DNA of 53,710 bases from assembly GCF_000156375.1 (NCBI RefSeq), contig NZ_DS996354.1:107424-161133 (forward strand), in the 5' to 3' direction. Shown here one piece after another: positions 24,609-32,576 of this stretch; within the stretch, counting starts at the first letter, position 1; each line of letters starts with the position of its first letter. The DNA is from Desulfovibrio piger ATCC 29098 (lineage in GTDB: Bacteria > Desulfobacterota > Desulfovibrionia > Desulfovibrionales > Desulfovibrionaceae). The notes below the pieces were generated by a model. That model was given only the letters and a program-made list of their open reading frames with translations. It ran no database searches and was not told where the DNA came from. The translations under genes were made by a program, and so were the position numbers.

Positions 24609-26941
24609 GCTCTGTCTCCCGTATGCCGGGCCGGACGGACCAGCAGCAGGAAAAGAAGGGAAATGGCCACCAGGATGATGCCTGCCCAGCGGGCGGCGTC
24701 ATCCACGCTCATGATGGCCATGACCGCCCCCACGCAGACCGGGCCGATGACCTGTCCCACGCGTTGCAGGGCATCCAGCAGGCTCATGGCCTGATCCACA
24801 CCGATGGCCCGGGCGATGTCCAGCTCCAGCAGGAATTCGCTCTGGGCCGGGATGTTGAGACCGGTGGCCAGTCCCAGCAGGATGGAGCCCGCCACTGACG
24901 CCGGCAGGGGGGGCAGGATGCAGAAACAGGCCACGGACAGGGCTGACAGGATGCCCGCCCAGAAAAGGAGCGGGCCTTTGTGCAGGCTGTTGCCGACCAG
25001 GCGGGCGAACAGGGGGCCGCTGTAGATGACGATGAGGCAGTTGAGCATGTAGATGCGCCCGATGTTGGACTGGGCCACATCGGCCTGCTTGAGGAAGACA
25101 GGCAAAAAGTAGTTGAGAAAGCCCACGCAGAGCAGGGCCGAAGGCAGCAGGGCCAGCAGGATGAAGGCCAGGAAGTGGCGGTCCGCCAGCAGACGGCGGA
25201 TCTGCGGCAGGGTCAGTCTGGCGGTCGGGGCTTCCTCCTGGGCATCCGCTCGTTCTTCCTGTCCACGCAGCAGGCGCAGGGGCACCAGGGCCAGACAGGC
25301 CAGGATGACGGCGGAAATGACGAAGACGGGGCCATAGCCCAGGCGTTCGGCCAGCATGGCCCCCAGAGCGCTGCCGCACAGGGATCCGGCATAGACACCG
25401 GCGAACATGTCGGCCAGTTTGCCGTCCCGCACCGTATAGGCCTGGGCCGTGAGCAGGGAAAGTCCGTACCCCAGCCCCACCAGGGCGCGGGCGGCGATGA
25501 AGAGCCAGGGGTTCCAGGCTAGCATGGAAGCCAGATAGCCTAGAGCCATGCAGATGATGCCGGTCATGAGGGGCGGCCGGGCCCCTTTACGCTTCATCCA
25601 GGTCCCGGCAATGAGCACACTGAGGCCGGTCATGCCCATTTCGGCGGAGATGGGCAGGCCCAGCAGCACGTCGCGCGGGAGCATGCCGGACGTGGTGAGT
25701 TCGGCCATGCGCAGGGGGATGAAGGAGATGGTCATGTCCATGGCCAGGATGAAAACGAACATCAGCGGGCGGAACAGGGCGCTGCGGTGGGCGTGGGTCT
25801 GCGTCGTCCCTTGCAGGCGGGCCTCCAGACTGCGGGAAAGCAGCAGGAACATCTCCACCATGAAGATGAGGGAGATGACCACCAGGGTCAGGATGTCCAG
25901 TCCGTTGGCTATCAGGCGTTCCAGCCAGGGGCCGCGCGTGAGGGAGGCCCGCAGCTTCCAGCCTTGTTCCGGCGAATCCCCGCTGACGGAGAAGGACGAG
26001 GCCAGCTCCAGCAGGGGGAATTCCTCGCCGCGCGGCAAAAGTTCGGGAAGAGGTCCGGAAGCATGGCTTGAAGCAAAGACCTTGCCGGAAGGCGCGAGGA
26101 CCTCCAGGACAAGATCCTCACCGTGGGCCGTGGCGGCCCGGGTCAGATAGGCGGACAGGCGGCTGGCATCATCCAGGGAGACGCCTACCAGCAGCAGGCG
26201 GTTGAGGTCTTCGGTCAGGATGGCGCCGGTATGTGCGGCATCGTTCCTGAGTCCCTGCGTGTACTGGCGGCTGACGGCATGCAGGGCCAGCGTTCCATTG
26301 CCCAGCATGAGCAGCAGGAAGACCGCGATGCACAGGTTTCGAGGCATGCCGCCGGAACGGCGCAGGCCGAGGCAGAGCGACAAAAGCAGGATCCCCGCTA
26401 GGGCCAGTCCGCCCTGGAAGAGCAACTGCTGCCGGAATAGGTCCTGGAGCGTGGCGTCCAGGCTGCGGGAAGGCATCCAGACCGCGATATGCCCCACGAT
26501 GCGCTCGTCCCGGTCCGCGATGGGGGCCAGCAGCAGCTCCCCGTCCTTCAGGGAGAGGATAGTCTCCTTCCCCGTCTGCGGCAGACGGTCGCTGATGTCC
26601 GGCAAAAGCGGGAAGCGGCCCCAGTGATGCAGGGCCTTGCCCCGGGCATCCAGTACGGCCAGGGGCATATCCGCCGCCTGGCCCACGCTGGCCAGCAAGC
26701 GGTCGACATTGTGATAGGTCTCCAGCTTTTTGCCAAAGCGGATCCCTATGGCCATGCGGCTTTTCAGGGCAGTGGCCGCCACACTGGCCGATGCCTGCGT
26801 CCCTTCCCGTGTCGCGGTGCGCAGGGAGGAGTAGAGCAGGGCATCGTACAGCAGCAGGCTGCACAGCAGGATGGCGATCCATCCGGTCAGGATGCGGCCA
26901 AGGGGCTTGTGCCGGTCCATCGAGGGGCAAGACTGGTTCAT
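24605..26941 (-). CDS. Sensor-MFS fusion membrane protein
   Basis: 778 aa. An N-terminal helix (about residues 16-38) leads into a periplasmic sensor segment (about 40-165), two or three helices, a second extracytoplasmic segment (about 225-340) and another helix. From about residue 390 a 12-helix major-facilitator half follows, with MFS loop features such as AGTWMKRKGARPPLM (loop 2-3). Ordinary MFS transporters are about 400 aa, so the first half is an added sensing module. It is coupled by ATGA overlaps to the PP2C phosphatase upstream and the unknown protein downstream. I infer that it senses, and possibly transports, the same ligand. Confidence 0.78.
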   Translation of the reverse strand: MNQSCPSMDRHKPLGRILTGWIAILLCSLLLYDALLYSSLRTATREGTQASASVAATALKSRMAIGIRFGKKLETYHNVDRLLASVGQAADMPLAVLDARGKALHHWGRFPLLPDISDRLPQTGKETILSLKDGELLLAPIADRDERIVGHIAVWMPSRSLDATLQDLFRQQLLFQGGLALAGILLLSLCLGLRRSGGMPRNLCIAVFLLLMLGNGTLALHAVSRQYTQGLRNDAAHTGAILTEDLNRLLLVGVSLDDASRLSAYLTRAATAHGEDLVLEVLAPSGKVFASSHASGPLPELLPRGEEFPLLELASSFSVSGDSPEQGWKLRASLTRGPWLERLIANGLDILTLVVISLIFMVEMFLLLSRSLEARLQGTTQTHAHRSALFRPLMFVFILAMDMTISFIPLRMAELTTSGMLPRDVLLGLPISAEMGMTGLSVLIAGTWMKRKGARPPLMTGIICMALGYLASMLAWNPWLFIAARALVGLGYGLSLLTAQAYTVRDGKLADMFAGVYAGSLCGSALGAMLAERLGYGPVFVISAVILACLALVPLRLLRGQEERADAQEEAPTARLTLPQIRRLLADRHFLAFILLALLPSALLCVGFLNYFLPVFLKQADVAQSNIGRIYMLNCLIVIYSGPLFARLVGNSLHKGPLLFWAGILSALSVACFCILPPLPASVAGSILLGLATGLNIPAQSEFLLELDIARAIGVDQAMSLLDALQRVGQVIGPVCVGAVMAIMSVDDAARWAGIILVAISLLFLLLVRPARHTGDRA

Positions 26942-29010
26942 GAAGACGTCCGGGCAGTGGAAGTGGGCTGGGCCACGCTCGCGTTGTGGGTGCGGCAGAA
27001 GGCCAGCATGGTGATGTCGTCGGATTGCGGCTCTTCGCCCCGGAAGCGGACAAGCTCCGAGAAGATGAGCGTCAGCAGCTCCCGGGGCGAGGCTCCGCGA
27101 TGGGCGGCCAGGAAGTCCTGCAACCGGGCCTCACCATAGAGCTCCTTGTCGCTGTTCATGGCTTCGGTCACCCCGTCGGTAAAGATCAGGCAGGTCTCCT
27201 GTTCCTTGAGGGTATCCGTGAACAGCGTGTATTCCATGTCAGGGATGACGCCCACCAGCGGGCCGCTCAGCTTGTCCAGCATGCGCGGCGGGGCGTCCGA
27301 GGCGGCATCGATGATGTAGGGCGGACAGTGGCCGCCGTTGGCATAGCTCAGTTCGCCGCTTTTGGGATCATACAGGGCCAGGAAAAGGGTCACGAACATG
27401 TTGCCCGGGTTGTGGGCCTCGAGCATGGCGTTGACCCGCGACATGGCGGCCGCCGGATCGAGCCCGGAGCCGAGGGCGTAGCGCACGAGAGTGACGGTCA
27501 TGGACATGAACAGGGCCGCCGGGACCCCCTTGCCGGACACGTCCCCCAAAACAAGGGCCCGCCGGCCGTCGCTGGTGACGAAAAAGTCGTACATGTCGCC
27601 GCCCACTTCCTTGGCGGGATCCAGAAAAGCCGAGGCCCGGAAACCGCACATCTCGGGGGCGCCGTCCGGGGGCGGCAGGATGCCCATCTGGATCTCGCGT
27701 GCGGCGGAGAGCTCGCCCTCCATGCGTTCCTTGCTGGCGGTGGCTTCCATCAGGTTGCGGATGTTGGTGGCAAGGGCCCCGCCCAGATGGGCATAGGCCC
27801 GGGCCAGCTGGCCCAGCTCGTCACGGCGCTCCAGCGGCAGCCCCTTGCTGAGGAGAGGCTCGAGCCGGTCAAGAGCATCGGGGGCGGCAAAATCCACGTT
27901 GGCCAGCTGGCGTGTCTTGCGGGTCAGCAATTTCAGGGGGCGCAGCGTCCTGATGAGCATGAGCAGGGCCGTCAGAGCCACCAGCAGCATGATGGGCAGG
28001 CTTACGGCCAGCAGGCTGGCCAGCAGGCTGTCGGAAGGTTCCTGAATCTCGTCCAGGGGAGCCGTGAGGGCCACATACCAGCCAAAGGCCCGGATGCTGC
28101 CCAGCAGACAGAGCATGTCTCCCTGTGCCGACGGCAGGATGACCTTGCCCATACCGGTCCGGCGGGCTTCCGCACGGGCCGCGTCGAGACCGTCAGGAAG
28201 CAGTCCGTCACCGCCGGAGACCAGGATATGTCCGTCACCATCCAGCAGGGCCACGAGCCCGCCGGGGTAGAGGGACATCTCCCTGAATTTTTCCCGGGTG
28301 TCCTCCAGCAGTTGTGCCTGGGCCCGGGCGGCCATTTTTTCCAGATCGTCCAGAGGGATCATGGAGACCAGGATCTCCCGTGACGGCCTGTGGCCGTCCA
28401 GCGGCAGAAAGTAGGCCAGCACAGGACGGTAGGTGCCGGAGGGGATCATGCGGCCTTCGTTGGTGGCCACGAGACGGGGCAGGTCAAAAACGGCAAAATC
28501 ACCGTCCCGGGACAGCTGTTTGAGCAGGCGCTGCACAGGTCGTTGCTTGACGTCCTGCAGGCCGGACGACAGGCCCAGCAGGCTCGTCTGGCCGTTGAGG
28601 AGTTTTTCCGTATCCAGGATCTCCATGCGGATGCTGTCGACGTCATCCACCAGACCGATACTGGCGGCATCCATGGCGGACAGCAGGGGTTGCAGGACGG
28701 TATGGCCCTGTCCGCTGCCCGCTGCCTGTTCCGGGGCCAGGGCCTGCAGCAAGGTCTGGATGCGGGCGGAGGCGTCCCGCAGCTGTGCCTTGCGCAGGAG
28801 CACGGAGCGCACCTTGGCGGCCAGATGGTTGAGGGTGGCCGTGTTGAGGCGCTCCTCTTCCACCAGCAGCAGAGTGGCGAAATTTTTTTCTTCCATCCCG
28901 ATCATGGTCTCCCCGACCCGCTGCCAGGTCAGGTAAAGGACCAGCGCCACGGTAAGGGCCACGGAACAGACCACCAGCAGGGCCAGGCGCAATCGCAGGC
29001 TCGCGTTCAT
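26938..29010 (-). CDS. Membrane-bound SpoIIE/RsbU-type PP2C phosphatase
   Basis: 690 aa. Helix 1 lies at about residues 8-28, then a periplasmic sensor of about 290 residues, helix 2 (about 325-350) and a HAMP-like linker. A coiled coil follows (EGELSAAREIQMGILPPP), then the PPM phosphatase domain (about 450-675). Metal-site motifs are intact: EVGGDMYDFF, GDVSGKGVPAALFM and LIFTDGVTEAMN. Such enzymes dephosphorylate STAS anti-sigma antagonists, and a STAS gene starts at 53622. The ATG overlaps the activator's stop. I infer that it conveys an external signal to T3SS control. Confidence 0.92.
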   Translation of the reverse strand: MNASLRLRLALLVVCSVALTVALVLYLTWQRVGETMIGMEEKNFATLLLVEEERLNTATLNHLAAKVRSVLLRKAQLRDASARIQTLLQALAPEQAAGSGQGHTVLQPLLSAMDAASIGLVDDVDSIRMEILDTEKLLNGQTSLLGLSSGLQDVKQRPVQRLLKQLSRDGDFAVFDLPRLVATNEGRMIPSGTYRPVLAYFLPLDGHRPSREILVSMIPLDDLEKMAARAQAQLLEDTREKFREMSLYPGGLVALLDGDGHILVSGGDGLLPDGLDAARAEARRTGMGKVILPSAQGDMLCLLGSIRAFGWYVALTAPLDEIQEPSDSLLASLLAVSLPIMLLVALTALLMLIRTLRPLKLLTRKTRQLANVDFAAPDALDRLEPLLSKGLPLERRDELGQLARAYAHLGGALATNIRNLMEATASKERMEGELSAAREIQMGILPPPDGAPEMCGFRASAFLDPAKEVGGDMYDFFVTSDGRRALVLGDVSGKGVPAALFMSMTVTLVRYALGSGLDPAAAMSRVNAMLEAHNPGNMFVTLFLALYDPKSGELSYANGGHCPPYIIDAASDAPPRMLDKLSGPLVGVIPDMEYTLFTDTLKEQETCLIFTDGVTEAMNSDKELYGEARLQDFLAAHRGASPRELLTLIFSELVRFRGEEPQSDDITMLAFCRTHNASVAQPTSTARTSS

Positions 29011-30305
29011 GCGTCCTCCCCGTCATGGCCGTGAGCTGCCGTCCTGTCGAGGCGCAGCAACTTTTTGCGCAGGCCTTCCCGGGTGATGCCGAGCAGTTCC
29101 GCCGCCCGGCTCTTGTTGCCCTGGCAGGCGTCGAGGGCCCGCTGTACCAGCAGGCGTTCCGCCTGTTCCAGATTGAACGTCGTCCGGATGTCCGGCAGCG
29201 GTTCCCGGGGGGATGTATCGGCTGTCTTTATGCCGCCGTGGCGTGCCAGGGCGGCCAGCAGCTTGGGAGAAAGATCCGAGGGGCGGATGACCGTATCCAC
29301 GGTGAGGGCCGCGGCCCGCTCCATCTCGTTGCTCAGTTCGCGCACATTGCCGGGCCAGTCATAGGCCAGCAGGCACTGCTGGGTGGCCGGGGCCAGACTC
29401 AGGGCAGAGCGTTCCATATTGTGCGCATGCTGGGCCAGCAGGTGCCGGGCCAGCAGCAGGATGTCGTCGCCCCGTTCATGCAGGGGAGGGAGCGTCAGCT
29501 CGGCCACATTGAGGCGGTAGTACAGGTCCTGCCGGAAACGCCCCTGGGCCACGGCCTGCCGCAGATCCACATTGGTGGCCGCGATGACCTTGATGTCCAC
29601 GGGCACGGGCCGGGCGCTGCCCACGCGCAGGACTTCCCGCTCCTCGAGCACGCGCAGCAGCTTGGCCTGATTGGGCAGGGACATGTCCGCCAGCTCGTCC
29701 AGGAAGAGCGTCCCGCCCGAGGCCTCTTCCACCAGGCCGCGGCGGGCGCTGACACCGGTGGCCACGCCTTTTTCGATGCCGAACATCTCGCTTTCGAACA
29801 GGGAATCAGGGATGGCCGTGCAGTTGACGGCCACGAAGGGGGCATCGCGCCTGGGGGAGTGGTAGTGGATGGTCTTGGCAAAGATCTCCTTGCCCGTACC
29901 GGAAGGGCCCAGGATCAGGGTGTTGATGGGCCGCCGGGCGATGGCCAGGGCCTGGGCCACCACCTGCCGCATGGCCGGACAGCGGCCGATGATGCGGCGG
30001 ACGTTGTACTCCTTTTGCAGGGTCTCCACCACCTGCCTGTTCTCTTCATGCAGGCGCAGGCGGCTTTTTTCCAGCTCTTGCGAGAGCTGGTCCACCTTTT
30101 CCAGCAATTCCGCCCGGTGGAACTCGCGGGCCTCCACCTTGACGATCATCATGCCGAAGGCTTCGGCCAGGCGTTCCAGCTCCGGCGAGGAGCTGCCTTC
30201 GCGGGTCAGGGCGAACAGGGCGTCTTCATCCGCGGGGCGTCCCCAGGCGAGGTCGTCGCACAGGCGTATCAGCAGGGCAAGGGTTCGGGCGTTCTTTTCG
30301 TGCAT
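29007..30305 (-). CDS. Sigma-54-dependent transcriptional activator without a receiver domain
   Basis: 432 aa. Residues 1-60 are a short N-terminal domain and 62-100 a coiled coil, followed by the AAA+ core: Walker A GPSGTGKE (133-140), Walker B GGTLFLDEL (197-205) and the sensor region RFRQDLYYRLNV. A Fis-type helix-turn-helix (NKSRAAELLGITREGLRKKL, about 400) ends it. The sigma-54 contact loop reads GVATGV (180-185) instead of GAFTGA, a variant I have seen in other activators. There is no phospho-receiver, GAF or PAS domain. It lies 3 bases after sctU. It is the likely driver of the sigma-54 promoters at 36972-37201. Confidence 0.92.
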   Translation of the reverse strand: MHEKNARTLALLIRLCDDLAWGRPADEDALFALTREGSSSPELERLAEAFGMMIVKVEAREFHRAELLEKVDQLSQELEKSRLRLHEENRQVVETLQKEYNVRRIIGRCPAMRQVVAQALAIARRPINTLILGPSGTGKEIFAKTIHYHSPRRDAPFVAVNCTAIPDSLFESEMFGIEKGVATGVSARRGLVEEASGGTLFLDELADMSLPNQAKLLRVLEEREVLRVGSARPVPVDIKVIAATNVDLRQAVAQGRFRQDLYYRLNVAELTLPPLHERGDDILLLARHLLAQHAHNMERSALSLAPATQQCLLAYDWPGNVRELSNEMERAAALTVDTVIRPSDLSPKLLAALARHGGIKTADTSPREPLPDIRTTFNLEQAERLLVQRALDACQGNKSRAAELLGITREGLRKKLLRLDRTAAHGHDGEDA

Positions 30306-30308
30306 GGC

Positions 30309-31352
30309 TTATCCTTGGCGCAGGGATTGCACCCAGCGCAGCACTTCCGCCACGGGGCCGATGAGGTCCTGGGGGATATAGGCGTTTTCCGTGCCTTGCT
30401 CGTACAGACTGCGTGCCAGCGGCACGTTGCGCATGATGGGGATGCCCTCTTCCCGGGCTGTCTCGATCATGCGCTGGGCCAGCACGCCCTGGCCCTTGGC
30501 CAGGATGACGGGCAGGGGGGTCCTGTCTTTTTCATAGTCCAGGGCCACGGCAAAATGGGTGGGGTTGGTCACAAGTACCTTCGCTTTCCTGACGTTGGCG
30601 ATCTGGTTCTGGGCGATCATCTCCTGGTGCAGCTGCTTGCGCTTGCCCTTGATGAGCGGGTCGCCCTCGCTTTCCTTGAATTCCCGTTTGACTTCTTCCT
30701 TGCTCATCATGTGCTGTTTGTTGAACTGCCACCTCTGGAAGCACCAGTCCGCGGCGGCGATGACGCAGAACACGCCCGCCGAAACAAGGACGAGGTCACC
30801 GCAAACGGAACCGAGAAGGCGCCACATGTCGCCGATGTCGCCTTGCGGGATGCGGAACAGCTGCGGCATGTAGTCGGAAAAAATGACGTACACGCTGATG
30901 CCCAGGATCAGCACCTTGATGATGTTCTTAAGGAACTCCACCAGGTTCTTGAGGGAAAAGACCTGCTTGAACCATTTGTTCATGCTCAGGTTCTCCAGCT
31001 TGGGCATGGCGGCCTGCACGGAGAACAGCACGCCCACCTGCATCAGGTTGGCACAAAGGGCCACGACCATGACCATGCCGATGAGCGGCAGGGCCACACG
31101 CAGGGCACAGAGCAGGGTGGACGTGACGGCCAGGGGCAGGGCCTCCTCAAAGGGCCTGTCCATGAGCAGCATGGGGGCCTCGCCCATGGTCTGCATGGTA
31201 TTGAGCATGTCGGAAGACATGGCCAGCAGATAGACGGCCACCGCCATGACGGTCAGGGCAGAGGGCACGTCCTGGCTTTTGGCGACCTGTCCTTTTTCCC
31301 GGGAGTCCCGCAGGCGTTTTGGGGTCGGTTGTTCAGTTTTTTCGCTGCTCAT
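30309..31352 (-). CDS. sctU: T3SS export-gate switch protein SctU (YscU/FlhB family)
   Basis: 347 aa. MSSEKTEQPTPKRLRDSREK is the family start. Four membrane helices (about residues 30-210) follow, then a cytoplasmic domain with the self-cleaving NPTH at about 264-267, which switches substrate class from needle/rod to translocators. The FlhB-type linker (KEEVKREFKESEGDPLIK) is intact. It is the last structural T3SS gene of the minus operon. Confidence 0.96.
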   Translation of the reverse strand: MSSEKTEQPTPKRLRDSREKGQVAKSQDVPSALTVMAVAVYLLAMSSDMLNTMQTMGEAPMLLMDRPFEEALPLAVTSTLLCALRVALPLIGMVMVVALCANLMQVGVLFSVQAAMPKLENLSMNKWFKQVFSLKNLVEFLKNIIKVLILGISVYVIFSDYMPQLFRIPQGDIGDMWRLLGSVCGDLVLVSAGVFCVIAAADWCFQRWQFNKQHMMSKEEVKREFKESEGDPLIKGKRKQLHQEMIAQNQIANVRKAKVLVTNPTHFAVALDYEKDRTPLPVILAKGQGVLAQRMIETAREEGIPIMRNVPLARSLYEQGTENAYIPQDLIGPVAEVLRWVQSLRQG

Positions 31353-31409
31353 AGGCTCAAAGTCTCCCGCGCTCCGCGGCTGCCGTCATGGCCTGCGGGC
31401 ATGACGGCA

Positions 31410-32246
31410 TCAGTTCCCTCCCGGCAGGAGATTGTTCAGCTTGAGGATGGATTCCCGTGTAAAATCAAAAAGTTCCGGTGCGTGCGACAGCAACAGCCCA
31501 AAATAGAAGCACAGCAGGAAGGCCGCGATGCCGCACTTGATGGGCATGGCCAGCACATACACGTTGAGCTGGGACGCAAAACGGTTGATCAGGCCCAGGG
31601 CCACGTCGGTCAAAAGGCAGGCCGCCGCGATGGGCCCGGCCAGCAGCAGCATGTGGCCCATGAGCCAGCCGACCTTTTCCGCAAAATACAGGGGCGCTCC
31701 CTGGGGCACGTCCAGAGGCAAGAGCTGCGTCACCGGCCAGATGCCGTAACTGGCGTACACCAGCCCCACGAAGGCCAGGAACGCCCCGGAAGTATAAAAG
31801 ATGTAGACCAGGCTCTGGAACAGGAGCTGGCCCAGGGGGCTGCTCTGGTCACCGGAAAGGATGTCCGCTCCTTCGGCCATGGTGGCGCCCCGCTGGTTGT
31901 CCATGAAAAATCCGGCACTTTGCACGGTCCAGAAGACGATGCCCGCAAGAAAGCCGATCATCAGGCCGAGCACGGCCTCCTTGAGCAGGAGCAGGGCCAG
32001 CCGTCCGCCCACCGCCAGGGAGAGCGCTGCGGAGAGCGTGATCTCGTCGGTCAGGTGGCTGACGATGACGGGATGCAGGGGCAGGTACAGGGCCAGCACC
32101 AGCAGCAGGCGTATCTGGCCCGTCACTACCGCGGAGCCCAGAAAGGGCGCCACGGTGACCAGGGCGAAGAGCCGCGGCATGCCCAGCAGCAAGGCCGTAA
32201 GGTGCCCGTAGACCCCGAGTTCCTGCAAAAATTGCGAAAAATCCAT
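31410..32246 (-). CDS. sctT: T3SS export apparatus protein SctT (YscT/FliR family)
   Basis: 278 aa with about eight helices. MPRLFALVTVAPFLGSAVVT near residue 25 and GFLAGIVFWTVQSAGFFMDN with QRGATMAEG (about 100-130) are FliR/YscT hallmarks. A DVALGLINRFASQLNVYVLA segment follows near residue 220. It forms the cytoplasm-to-periplasm pore with SctR and SctS. The gap to sctS is 63 bases, and to sctU 57 bases. Confidence 0.95.
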   Translation of the reverse strand: MDFSQFLQELGVYGHLTALLLGMPRLFALVTVAPFLGSAVVTGQIRLLLVLALYLPLHPVIVSHLTDEITLSAALSLAVGGRLALLLLKEAVLGLMIGFLAGIVFWTVQSAGFFMDNQRGATMAEGADILSGDQSSPLGQLLFQSLVYIFYTSGAFLAFVGLVYASYGIWPVTQLLPLDVPQGAPLYFAEKVGWLMGHMLLLAGPIAAACLLTDVALGLINRFASQLNVYVLAMPIKCGIAAFLLCFYFGLLLSHAPELFDFTRESILKLNNLLPGGN

Positions 32247-32309
32247 GCGTGTCCTGTCCGTGCGTATCCTGGGGCCAGGCTTGCCGCCATCGATCTCCGG
32301 GCCTGCCGC

Positions 32310-32567
32310 TCAGAGCAGGTAGAAGCGGTTGAAGATGTCCTCGCTGTACCGCAATATCTCGCCGCTCAACCATTTGCCCATGAGGAAGAGCGTCAGCCCC
32401 ACGGCCAGCAGCTTGACGCCGAAGGCAAGGGTCTGTTCCTGCAGCTGGGTGATGGCCTGGATGAGACTGAGCACGATGCCCACCACCGAGGCCACGATGA
32501 TGGGCGGCAAGGACAGGATCATGACCAGGTACAGGGCCTTGACGGCGTAATCGATGGCAAGTTCCAT
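32310..32567 (-). CDS. sctS: T3SS export apparatus protein SctS (YscS/FliQ family)
   Basis: 85 aa with two membrane helices joined by a short loop. SLPPIIVASVVGIVLSLIQA plus ITQLQEQTL is the FliQ/YscS core. AGGAGC precedes the ATG, 9 bases after the sctV stop. Four copies are expected in the export gate. Confidence 0.95.
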   Translation of the reverse strand: MELAIDYAVKALYLVMILSLPPIIVASVVGIVLSLIQAITQLQEQTLAFGVKLLAVGLTLFLMGKWLSGEILRYSEDIFNRFYLL

Positions 32568-32576
32568 GCCTAGCTC

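Noticed and set aside
29025..32573. A 1182-codon open frame on the plus strand
   Set aside because: It lies opposite the activator, sctU, sctT and sctS, which have clear domains. Its Gln/His/Gly-rich translation is the typical antisense shadow of GC-rich genes.
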